A stretch of 64,000 nucleotides of DNA from Candidatus Woesearchaeota archaeon (GTDB lineage: Archaea > Nanobdellota > Nanobdellia > Woesearchaeales > ARS49): positions 62,001-126,000 of the forward strand of contig JAFCDQ010000001.1 of the NCBI GenBank assembly GCA_017609645.1. The letters run 5' to 3'. Shown one piece after another: positions 8,479-14,980 of this stretch; position 1 is the stretch's first letter; the number at the start of each line of letters is the position of its first letter. The translations under genes were made by a program, and so were the position numbers. The notes below the pieces were generated by a model, which did not search any database, was not told the DNA's origin, and saw only the letters and a program-made list of their open reading frames with translations.

Positions 8479-9463
8479 ATATATTTTACTGCCATTCGTG
8501 GCAGCTTATTTCATTCTTAGTGGGGGCGGATGTAAAGATAGTTCTAACACTCCGCCAAAACCAATTATTCAAAAAACATTAGAAGATAAAGTTAAAAAAC
8601 AAAGTAAAGACAAATGGTTTGTTGTAAAAGATGTGGATGAAATAGACGATAATTTAGCAAACAATCTAGAAGAAGAAATAGAAGCAAAAGCAAATATCAA
8701 AGTATGGGATCCTTTTGAAAAGAAATACTTTAAATTTGAAACTAAACAAGACCTTGACAATTTAATACATTGGGGAAGACTCTTATACCAAGAAACAAAA
8801 GAACATAAAAAAGGACAAGTGGCAATACTTGATAATTTTGTTTTCGCATGGTTTAATTATGTAAGAAATGAAAATGATCTAATCAATAGAAGAACCAATC
8901 TAAGAATAGAAAATCATGACTATATAATTAGCGATAAGTGTTATCAAAACTTACTGAAAAATGATGATCTTTGGTGTCCAAATCCAGAAGGTAAAAGAAA
9001 AAGAAAAGATTTAGTAGAAAAATTCTGGAATAATTCTATTTATAGAAAAAGAATGCCAAAAATAGAGAAATCAAGCCTAGGAAAGCTATGCTCAACAGAA
9101 AGACTAAAACAAGTAAGTGAAACTGATTTTGTCGAATTAAGGAAATACTCAGACGGCACTGCAATCATATACATTCAATATTATGAGCCTAAAGTAAAAT
9201 ACAGACTAGAAGAAAGCAGACCTATAGTAAAAATAGAATATAAAATCAAAGATTGCTCATTCTTCAAAAACAAGACTGCATTAGAAAATGCTATTGATAA
9301 GATAGAATGCGTAAAAACACCGCAAGGAAGTCATTCACAATTATATCTAGTAGCTCGACAAATCAAAGAACCAACAGCAAAGAATGGCACAAGTCATTAT
9401 CAAATAAATAACAAAGCATTCAAAAAATTTCTTTCTGACCCAAACATAAGAAAAGTAAGATAG
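8459..9463 (+). CDS. Putative lipoprotein
   Basis: A 334-aa exported protein, third gene of the operon, starting 20 bp inside the previous gene. The N-terminus MRKSIVKYILLPFVAAYF is a typical signal, ending in the lipobox SGGGC (Cys near residue 25) and a Pro-containing tether. The mature domain is charged, with scattered Cys residues that may pair. No enzymatic motif is visible and the family is not recognised. Translational coupling to the preceding gene suggests equal amounts of the two lipoproteins, perhaps in one surface complex with the 596-aa protein. Confidence 0.82.
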   Translation: MRKSIVKYILLPFVAAYFILSGGGCKDSSNTPPKPIIQKTLEDKVKKQSKDKWFVVKDVDEIDDNLANNLEEEIEAKANIKVWDPFEKKYFKFETKQDLDNLIHWGRLLYQETKEHKKGQVAILDNFVFAWFNYVRNENDLINRRTNLRIENHDYIISDKCYQNLLKNDDLWCPNPEGKRKRKDLVEKFWNNSIYRKRMPKIEKSSLGKLCSTERLKQVSETDFVELRKYSDGTAIIYIQYYEPKVKYRLEESRPIVKIEYKIKDCSFFKNKTALENAIDKIECVKTPQGSHSQLYLVARQIKEPTAKNGTSHYQINNKAFKKFLSDPNIRKVR

Positions 9464-9697
9464 TCAAATCCCGGTCTGTCTTAAACCTGCAACAATAAGA
9501 ACTCCAATAGATAAAACTGCAGCAATTGCTGCAAGAATAGAACTATTAGTTATCTTTAAACCAGAATCATCTTTTTGATCAACAGTTGCTGCGGCTGTAG
9601 TATCAGACTTGAAATTAGCACTTCCAATCAGGCCGACAGCAATAATAAAAACTGAGAATAACAATAAAGCAAATATTGGAAAATCATTAAACCTCAT
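9464..9697 (-). CDS. Small two-helix membrane protein
   Basis: A 77-aa protein starting MRFNDF with two hydrophobic helices (about residues 7-27 and 52-72) joined by a polar loop rich in Thr, Ala and Asp. A longer frame to 9757 exists, but a minus-strand TATA (reverse complement of GATATAAAAAGG, about 9720-9731) lies 23-34 bp before the ATG at 9697, so the shorter, leaderless start is preferred. This layout resembles small envelope proteins common in DPANN archaea, some related to pilin-like or PilX-type proteins, but I cannot assign one. It is convergent with the lipoprotein operon, with no gap. Confidence 0.6.
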   Translation of the reverse strand: MRFNDFPIFALLLFSVFIIAVGLIGSANFKSDTTAAATVDQKDDSGLKITNSSILAAIAAVLSIGVLIVAGLRQTGI

Positions 9698-9789
9698 TTC
9701 AAAATAGAATAAAGCCAGGGGATATAAAAAGGTTTTGTAGTATTTTATTGTTAGCAATATTTAAATAGAAAACAACATTAGAAAATAAA

Positions 9790-10533
9790 ATGGCAGAAAA
9801 AAGAGGAAATAAAGACATTCAACTTTGGAAAAAGCCAAAGAATGTAACAATAATAGAAGGATTTCCTGGATTTGGGCTGGTAGCCACAATCACAACAGGA
9901 TACTTGATAGAACATCTTAAATGCGAACAAATAGGCAGTGTATATTTTGAGGATGCCGCACCAACATTAGCAGTTCATAAAAACAAAATGATAGATCCAA
10001 TTGGCATCTATTACAATAAAGCAAAAAATCTAATCATAATACATGCTATAACAAGCGCACAAGGCCTTGAATGGAAAGCAGCACAAGCAATATTAGACAT
10101 AGCAAACCAATTAACTGCTAAAGAAATAATCAGCATAGAAGGAGTCGGAAGCAAAGAAAAAAGCGAAAGAGGATTCCATTACACTCAAAATCAAAAAGCA
10201 AGCAAAAGATTACAAAAATTAGGAATAGATGAATTAGGAGAAGGAATTATCGTCGGTGTAACAAGCGCTTTGATGTTAAGATTAAAGAGAAACAAGATGC
10301 CAATGACCTGCTTATTTGCAGAAACACATTCACAGCTGCCTGATAGTCGAGCAGCAGCAAAAGTAATTGAAATGCTCGACGGTTATTTAGGATTAAAAGT
10401 AGACTTTAAACCATTGTTAAAAGAAGCAGCAGAGTTTGAGAAAAAACTAAAAGGAATCGCAACAGACTTTCAAAAAACAGAAAAACAACAAGGGAAAAAA
10501 TGTTCTGGCAAGCATTTTGGCTATATTAGATAA
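9790..10533 (+). CDS. PAC2 family protein (proteasome assembly chaperone-like)
   Basis: A 247-aa protein of the archaeal PAC2/PbaA-like family. Diagnostic features are the N-terminal IIEGFPGFGLVATITTGYLI, the central LIIIHAIT and IISIEGVGS strands, and GIIVGVTSALMLRLKRNKMPMTCLFAETHSQLPDSRAAAKVIEML. Family members act as chaperones that bind conserved C-terminal motifs, including those of proteasome subunits or proteasome-activating ATPases; a Cdc48-type unfoldase is encoded at 43.7 kb. The ATG lies about 20 bp after TATTTAAATAG (9763-9773), so it is nearly leaderless. The C-terminal 40 residues are charged. Family assignment is firm; the client is unknown. Confidence 0.88.
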   Translation: MAEKRGNKDIQLWKKPKNVTIIEGFPGFGLVATITTGYLIEHLKCEQIGSVYFEDAAPTLAVHKNKMIDPIGIYYNKAKNLIIIHAITSAQGLEWKAAQAILDIANQLTAKEIISIEGVGSKEKSERGFHYTQNQKASKRLQKLGIDELGEGIIVGVTSALMLRLKRNKMPMTCLFAETHSQLPDSRAAAKVIEMLDGYLGLKVDFKPLLKEAAEFEKKLKGIATDFQKTEKQQGKKCSGKHFGYIR

Positions 10534-10948
10534 ATAAACTCACTTTTTCTTAATTTTCTTTCTAATTAAAGAATTCTTAAACTTCAGCGAATCTTGAAAA
10601 CTCACTATTGTGAAAAATGAGTTAAAACTGCTGGTGCCTAACTCACTTTTATGTATCAAAAGTCACAGGTCTTATTATGAAAATGTGTAAAAACTCACTA
10701 TTTCTGCTTTATTTCCTTAAAATCCCCTAATCTTTATGTGAAAAGTGAGTTTTCAGTTTTTTTCAAAAAATATTTTTTGATTTAAACTCTCACTTTTTGA
10801 AAATCATTCTTTTAAAATTCCGACAAGATTAAAGTATATAGAATAAAAGATATATTATAAGCTATAGTTCTGAATATTGCATAATGAATGAAAACATTTA
10901 AAAAGGATTGCCAGTTTTTTAATAATTATCGTCGGTGGTGAAGACAAA
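10534..10948 (+). repeat. Repeat-rich spacer A (CTCACTTTT elements)
   Basis: This 415-bp spacer has no credible gene. It contains AACTCACTTTTT (10537-10548), AACTCACTATT (10599-10609) facing AAAATGAGTT (10614-10623) as an inverted pair, AACTCACTTTT (10640-10650), AACTCACTATTT (10692-10703), AAAAGTGAGTTTT (10741-10753) and TCTCACTTTTT (10788-10798): seven copies, five in one orientation. ATTCCGACAA (10817-10826) matches the TTGTCGGAA motif of spacer B. The last 100 bp is A+T-rich with TATA-like runs and a GGTGGTGA Shine-Dalgarno for the gene at 10949. Confidence 0.8.
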
Positions 10949-11311
10949 ATGGTACAAGCTAAATATTATATTGATTTACAAGGTAAAGATTTACCAAAAA
11001 TTATGCCAAAACTAATCCAAGGTATAGAAAATGCAATCAGCACATATCATGCAACAATAACACTTTCTGCGCAATATAATAACAGAAAACAGATTAAAAA
11101 ATTAAGAAAAGGCTTTGTAGAAGAAGATTTCAGGGATTTAAAGGAAACGCCTGAGGGCATTGAATTAACTATCGAGAGCGCTTTTGTCAAAGATGCTGTG
11201 AAAGCTATTTCTGGATCATATAAAGTAACCAAAAAAACTACAAAATATTTTTTAACAGCAGATGAAAACGGAGTCACAAAAGCATTACCTGAAACAGAAA
11301 AAAAAGCTTAG
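10949..11311 (+). CDS. Hypothetical protein within the repeat locus
   Basis: A 120-aa protein with a predicted mixed alpha/beta fold: strand (QAKYYIDL), helix (KIMPKLIQGIENAISTYHAT), strand, helix and two further strands (GIELTIES, KTTKYFLTA). There is no signal or membrane segment. A strong Shine-Dalgarno GGTGGTGA lies about 8 bp before the ATG. It sits between two repeat-rich spacers and in front of three DNA-binding-type genes, which hints at a role at the same locus, but I do not recognise a family and see no nucleic-acid-binding motif. Confidence 0.7.
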   Translation: MVQAKYYIDLQGKDLPKIMPKLIQGIENAISTYHATITLSAQYNNRKQIKKLRKGFVEEDFRDLKETPEGIELTIESAFVKDAVKAISGSYKVTKKTTKYFLTADENGVTKALPETEKKA

Positions 11312-11805
11312 TTTAATTTGTCAGGAATAATCCCCTAATTTAATTAAACTTTAAGGGTTTTATGAATTTTGATGTTGACCCAGGGTTGTTGAAGGGATGT
11401 GGCTTGAAGTCATTTGTCGGAATTAACAGAAAAAGTGGGTGATTATCCCGACGGAGTTCGGAAAATTCCAGAAATGCTGATTTTTTAGGTTTTATGAAAA
11501 TAGTGAGTTGAGAGATGTTGTCGGAAAAATAAACGAAACCTCGCTGCAATACTTAAAGTGTACAAAGAAAACAGCCAAAAAGCTTGCCCTAAGTGTTAGG
11601 AAAAAGAAAAGTCTTCTTAGAAAGAAAATATGAAAGAATTTAGCTTTATCATAGACATTGAAAAAAGACGAGAAAAATAGAAGATTAAAACCTTTAATCA
11701 AAAATAAAAAGTTTTAACTGTCGAAAAAATACGAAAATATTGTCGGAAAAAACACAAAAAATAAAAAACATAAAAGTATTCTAAACAACAAAGAGGTGAA
11801 ATCAA
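11312..11805 (+). repeat. Repeat-bearing spacer B (TTGTCGGAA elements)
   Basis: A 494-bp spacer without a credible gene. TTTGTCGGAATT (11412-11423), GTTGTCGGAAAAAT (11517-11530) and ATTGTCGGAAAAAAC (11739-11753) are direct repeats; CTGTCGAAAAAAT (about 11718-11730) is a degenerate copy and TATCCCGACGGA (about 11444-11455) a partial inverted one. One AGTGAGTTGAG element (about 11502-11512) links it to spacers A and D. AATCCCCTAATT (11329-11340) repeats a 10-bp core of spacer A (10721-10730). The last copies sit just upstream of the start at 11806, which has the Shine-Dalgarno GAGGTGA. Confidence 0.75.
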
Positions 11806-12309
11806 ATGAAAATCCAATTCAAACAACAAGAACCAATCGATAACAGCACAGAAGAGCTAGCAAAAACATTACTCACAAGATTTGGCTTAGTTCCTCGAAA
11901 AAAAGACGCTACAGCAAAATTTCACACACTAGTTCTAGAGCTATATGAAAGAAAAAAACAAGCAAACAGAGAGAGAAAACCAGAACTAGCAGTTATGCCT
12001 GTAGAAGAAATGGGCCTGTTTTCAGGTATCAAAAGACAGACTATGTATGACCATCTGCGAAGATGGCTAGATCTTCAGATATTGAAAAAAACAAGCTTTG
12101 TAGCAAATGGAAAAGTCGTAATAGGATATGAGCTAAATGGCAATAACCTAGAAGGTGCTTTTAGAAAGGCAGAATACGTCGTGAAAAACCACTTAGAACA
12201 AAGCTTTAAACTAATAGAAGAACTTCAGAATGAGATAAAAAAAGAAAAAATAAAAGCTAGCCAAACCAGTGCGTCAGGGGCACGTCCAAACCGACAATAT
12301 TCCCCTTAG
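11806..12309 (+). CDS. Putative winged-helix DNA-binding protein
   Basis: A 167-aa basic protein. Residues about 15-60 are helical; ELAVMPVEEMGLFSGIKRQT followed by MYDHLRRWLDLQILKKTS reads as a helix-turn-helix (recognition helix KRQTMYDHLRRWL, about residues 72-84), then a beta-wing (FVANGKVVIGYEL, about 94-106). The C-terminus is a long charged helix (KAEYVVKNHLEQSFKLIEELQNEIKKEKIK). Shine-Dalgarno GAGGTGA precedes the ATG. TTGTCGGAA repeats lie directly upstream, suggesting self-regulation. The end overlaps the convergent 12257 gene by 53 bp, an unusually long antisense overlap. Confidence 0.72.
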   Translation: MKIQFKQQEPIDNSTEELAKTLLTRFGLVPRKKDATAKFHTLVLELYERKKQANRERKPELAVMPVEEMGLFSGIKRQTMYDHLRRWLDLQILKKTSFVANGKVVIGYELNGNNLEGAFRKAEYVVKNHLEQSFKLIEELQNEIKKEKIKASQTSASGARPNRQYSP

Positions 12310-12781
12310 CTTGCTTTTCCTTAAAAACAGGATCAATCTTAAGCAAACAAGTTCTACCTACAAAACGCTTAATTATAGGAATGCCTTTGCTAACCATCCC
12401 AGAAACCGCAGAAGTAGCCATTTCTCGAGTTAAACCAGATTTCCTGGCAATTTGCTCATAAGTAACAAAAGCAAACTTCTCATTAAGCTCGTAAACAACC
12501 CTAAAAATCTCTTTTTCACGAGAACTTAGAGGAGCAACAGAAAATTTTTGAACAGATTTGCCCTTAATCAAAAGAGTTAATTCATCTACTCTTTCCTGTA
12601 ATTTATCAACTTTTAGAGCTAACTGATTAACAACTTCAAAACTACCCTGGATCTCAGAAGTGTTGTCGTTAATAGCAGATCTATGATCATCTAATTCGCA
12701 CTGAATAGACGATAAAACACCACTAAGTTTGTCCTTAAACACATCACTTATGTTGTCAAATAAAAGTTCTTGTTTCCCCAT
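12257..12781 (-). CDS. Coiled-coil plus winged-helix-like DNA-binding protein
   Basis: A 174-aa protein: an N-terminal helical segment, a coiled coil (IQGSFEVVNQLALKVDKLQE and following heptads, about residues 44-75), then a winged-helix-like domain (about 85-160) with LSSREKEIFRVVYEL, the HTH-like TYEQIARKSGLTREMATSAV and a wing around IIKRFVGRTCLLKI. The ATG at 12781 is preferred over a GTG at 12790, with AGGGGTGG upstream as ribosome binding site. It lies 41 bp downstream of the 12823 gene on the same strand, so they may be co-transcribed. It overlaps the end of the 11806 gene on the other strand. A ROS/MarR-like regulator or replication-associated protein would fit. Confidence 0.72.
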   Translation of the reverse strand: MGKQELLFDNISDVFKDKLSGVLSSIQCELDDHRSAINDNTSEIQGSFEVVNQLALKVDKLQERVDELTLLIKGKSVQKFSVAPLSSREKEIFRVVYELNEKFAFVTYEQIARKSGLTREMATSAVSGMVSKGIPIIKRFVGRTCLLKIDPVFKEKQAKGNIVGLDVPLTHWFG

Positions 12782-12822
12782 TATTACCACCCCTTTGAAA
12801 AGATATAGAAAGAGGAGGAGGT

Positions 12823-13443
12823 TTAAAAGTTTTTTTGTTCACTGAGGGGAAAGCTGTCTTCTGAAGCTAAATACACCTTAATTTTGCCTCTAGAGATGAT
12901 ATTAAGCATGCCCTCATGCTCTAATTCCTCCAAAATCCGATAGAAGGAGCTCTTAGAACACAATCCCTGCTCTTCAACAATCATTTCCCTAAGCTGCAAA
13001 GCACTCACTTTGCTATACTTGTTAACTAAACTAAGTACTAAATTCTTAATGTAATCCTTGCTGCTTCTGGCAATTTTCTTAAGAACTTTTTCACGAATAT
13101 TTGAAACCCGCTCAGGCTGTTGAATTTGAGGTCTAGAAGGCTTGTAATCAAGAAGATTGACTTTTTGCTCAATCATCCTCAAGCGATCCATCACATTATC
13201 AAAGCTGTAATATGAATCAACCAAGGCCTTGAATTCTTCCCTTGTTTTAGGTATTTTATCGACGCTAAACTTCAATTCAGCAATCTCACTTCCCTGCCTT
13301 TTAAGCGTCTCATCTTGTTCACGGATGAAATCCAAAAGATGCTGATTGAAGCGATAGAAGTAGTAAAGCCATTCATGAACCACTGAAAAATCTTCACGAA
13401 CCTTATCAAAACCTTGCTGAACAACTCTTTTTTTCAAGAACAT
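12823..13443 (-). CDS. Coiled-coil plus winged-helix-like DNA-binding protein
   Basis: A 206-aa protein: N-terminal helices (VHEWLYYFYRFNQHLLDFIR), a coiled coil (about residues 43-100), a linker, then a C-terminal winged-helix-like domain (about 125-200) with LVNKYSKVSALQLREMIVEE and the recognition segment LCSKSSFYRILEELEHEGML followed by a short wing (NIISRGKIKVYLA). Its ATG at 13443 lies about 25 bp after a minus-strand TATA (CTTTTTATATTG, about 13464-13475). The ATTCCCAA repeats begin 8 bp upstream of that TATA, so self-regulation or repeat binding by this protein is a direct hypothesis. Family not recognised. Confidence 0.74.
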   Translation of the reverse strand: MFLKKRVVQQGFDKVREDFSVVHEWLYYFYRFNQHLLDFIREQDETLKRQGSEIAELKFSVDKIPKTREEFKALVDSYYSFDNVMDRLRMIEQKVNLLDYKPSRPQIQQPERVSNIREKVLKKIARSSKDYIKNLVLSLVNKYSKVSALQLREMIVEEQGLCSKSSFYRILEELEHEGMLNIISRGKIKVYLASEDSFPLSEQKNF

Positions 13444-13483
13444 AACCCAAGTAAACTAAGTGCAATATAAAAAGCTTTCTACT

Positions 13484-13747
13484 TTTGGGATGTTCCCAGG
13501 ACATTCCCAATACGTTCCTGGGACTATACAGAGACTGGGAATTTGGGACTATCCGACAGGAATATAGTGGGAATAAGACATTCCCAAAGCTAAAATAGGA
13601 CATTCCCAAGGCAAAGTTGGGAATATCAGAAAATTTTAAATAAAGTAAGTGTTTTTTATCAAATATTGGCTTAAATTGGGTTGTAATTTGCCAATATCGC
13701 ACCTCATTCCCAAGGGGAATATTGGGAATGAGATTTGGGAATGACAT
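13484..13747 (+). repeat. Iteron-like cluster of ATTCCCAA / TTGGGAAT
   Basis: About twelve full or near copies of an ATTCCCAA box in both orientations in 264 bp: TTTGGGA/GTTCCCAG (13484-13499), ACATTCCCAA (13501-13510), GTTCCTGGGA (13514-13523), CTGGGAAT (13535-13542), GTGGGAAT (13567-13574), ACATTCCCAAA (13578-13588), ACATTCCCAAG (13600-13610), GTTGGGAAT (13616-13624), an 11-bp perfect inverted repeat CTCATTCCCAA (13703-13713) / TTGGGAATGAG (13722-13732), and TTTGGGAATGA (13734-13744). It lies upstream of the winged-helix gene starting at 13443. Confidence 0.9.
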
Positions 13748-14238
13748 CAAAGTAAAGAAAAAAGAAACAAATCGATGCAAGGATATGATGTTTAAGATTT
13801 GATATAAAATATCAAATTTTTTCAAATATTGCACCCCTAGAGCAGGGAAATGGACTAAAATAATAGGGTTGTAAAAAGGGCAGATTTTTGAATAAATCAC
13901 AGAGATTATGTGAAAATGCCCGAATACTCTAGAAAAAGTGAGAGTTGTGACAAGGCAGGATTTTGGGGCTGAAGAATGAAAAAAGCACTGAAAAACAAGA
14001 GATTATGTGAAAAACCCAAAAAACAATGAAAAAAGTGAGTGAATTGAATATAGTTGATTTGAAGTGTGAGACAAAAAAGAAATAGCCCCCTAGAAAGTGA
14101 GTTTAGACCAAGGAAGTGAGACAAAAAAGCAATAATTGATTGTTTTATCGACGAAAAAACAAAATAAATTTAAAAGAAACATTTAAAAAAGAAAAGCTAA
14201 TATCAGCTAAAAGTAAACAAAACAAATGGTGCCTAACT
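13748..14238 (+). repeat. Repeat-rich spacer D (AAGTGAG elements, A+T palindrome)
   Basis: No credible gene. ATTTGATAT (13797-13805) and ATATCAAAT (13809-13817) form a perfect 9-bp-arm palindrome in an A+T-rich stretch. Five AAGTGAG-type elements all face one way: 13933-13944, 14029-14041, 14062-14072, 14093-14104, 14112-14120; two are part of the 14-bp direct repeat GTGAGACAAAAAAG (14066-14079 and 14116-14129, 50 bp apart). AGAGATTATGTGAAAA occurs twice (about 13900 and 13998). The orientation is opposite to most CTCACTTTT elements of spacer A. The end holds the TATA-like ACATTTAAAAAAG and GGTG of rpoL. Confidence 0.78.
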
Positions 14239-14514
14239 ATGGAAATAAAAATTCTTGAAGATAAAAAAAACAAACTAATATTTGAAATGAAAGGAGAAGA
14301 TCATACAATCGCGAATCTTCTTAGAAAAGAACTATGGTCTGATAGTCATGTAAAAGGGGCTGCTTATAACATAGAACATCCTCTAGTAGGAGTTCCTAAA
14401 TTTGTTCTACAAACAGATGGCGAAGATCCAAGAAAAGTGCTAAAAACAGCAACAAAAAGAATACAAAAGCAGCTTGCCAAAACTAAGGATGAAATAAAAG
14501 CAAAGGTAAGATGA
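14239..14514 (+). CDS. rpoL: DNA-directed RNA polymerase subunit L
   Basis: A 91-aa homologue of eukaryotic Rpb11/Rpc19, which pairs with subunit D to form the assembly platform of archaeal RNA polymerase. Diagnostic is the alpha-like dimerisation motif GEDHTIANLLRKELW (residues about 18-32), followed by HVKGAAYNIEHPLVGVPKFVLQT and a basic C-terminal helix. The frame is open upstream to a TTG at 14140, but the family length and the N-terminus MEIKILED point to the ATG at 14239. The next gene starts 4 bp after the stop. Assignment is firm. Confidence 0.96.
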   Translation: MEIKILEDKKNKLIFEMKGEDHTIANLLRKELWSDSHVKGAAYNIEHPLVGVPKFVLQTDGEDPRKVLKTATKRIQKQLAKTKDEIKAKVR

Positions 14515-14518
14515 TTCT

Positions 14519-14941
14519 ATGTTTGTCCGCACAAAGAAAATAAAAAATAAAGAGTATGCTTATTTAGTTGAAAATGAATGGACTTCTAAAGGAACAAGAC
14601 AGAAAGTAAAGAAATATTTAGGCAAAGTCATAAAACCTGTTAGAGCCAGTCCTAATGATTATAAAATAGATGAAAAAAAGAAATATGAAACCGCAATCAA
14701 AGCCCTAATAAAACACGAACTAGAGAATCATAATGTCAAAGAAACAAAAAATATGGTGGTGGCAATGAATGAAGGATTCTTATGCCCAGAAACATTACAA
14801 CAACTTCTAACAATAAAAGCAGACCAAGAAGGCAGACCTGATAAAGAAGGAGAAAAACTCGCAACAGCATTATTAGAAGCAGGTTTGAATTTAGCAGGAG
14901 CAGAATTCGGAAAATTATTTGAAATCTGGCGAAAAAAGTAG
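14519..14941 (+). CDS. Conserved hypothetical protein, transposase-like N-terminus
   Basis: A 140-aa protein, 4 bp after rpoL and 39 bp before uppS, so probably co-transcribed. The first 45 residues (MFVRTKKIKNKEYAYLVEN then TRQKVKKYLGKV) resemble the small N-terminal beta domain found in IS1634/IS4-type transposases and in stand-alone archaeal proteins. The remainder is helical (YETAIKALIKHEL, LATALLEAGLNLAGAEFGKLFEIW). There is no DDE catalytic core and there are no terminal inverted repeats, so it is not an active element; a domesticated or ancestral nucleic-acid-binding protein is possible. Function unknown. Confidence 0.75.
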   Translation: MFVRTKKIKNKEYAYLVENEWTSKGTRQKVKKYLGKVIKPVRASPNDYKIDEKKKYETAIKALIKHELENHNVKETKNMVVAMNEGFLCPETLQQLLTIKADQEGRPDKEGEKLATALLEAGLNLAGAEFGKLFEIWRKK

Positions 14942-14980
14942 TTCATAACATTTTTATAAAAATAAACAAGACGTGAAATC

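Noticed and set aside
11340-11701. Open frames of about 69 aa on the minus strand in spacer B
   Set aside because: Composition is that of a random A+T-rich reverse strand, there is no ribosome binding site, and they lie across direct repeats.
13406-13900. Open frame of 164 aa on the minus strand across the ATTCCCAA cluster
   Set aside because: It is an artefact of low stop density in repeats. Composition (Phe, Ile, Ser, Pro) is unlike real genes here, there is no promoter or ribosome site, and it overlaps a better supported gene.
13906-14124. Open frame of 72 aa on the minus strand in spacer D
   Set aside because: It reads through the AAGTGAG repeats, is rich in Phe/Leu/Ser and has no supported start.
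13484-14129. CRISPR array
   Set aside because: Repeats are 8-14 bp, irregularly spaced and in both orientations, with no constant spacer length.
14140-14238. Upstream extension of rpoL from a TTG
   Set aside because: Family length and the conserved N-terminus fit the ATG at 14239; the extension would cross the promoter-like region.
14519-14941. Insertion sequence remnant
   Set aside because: No terminal inverted repeats, target duplications or catalytic core are visible, and the gene is intact within a tight operon.
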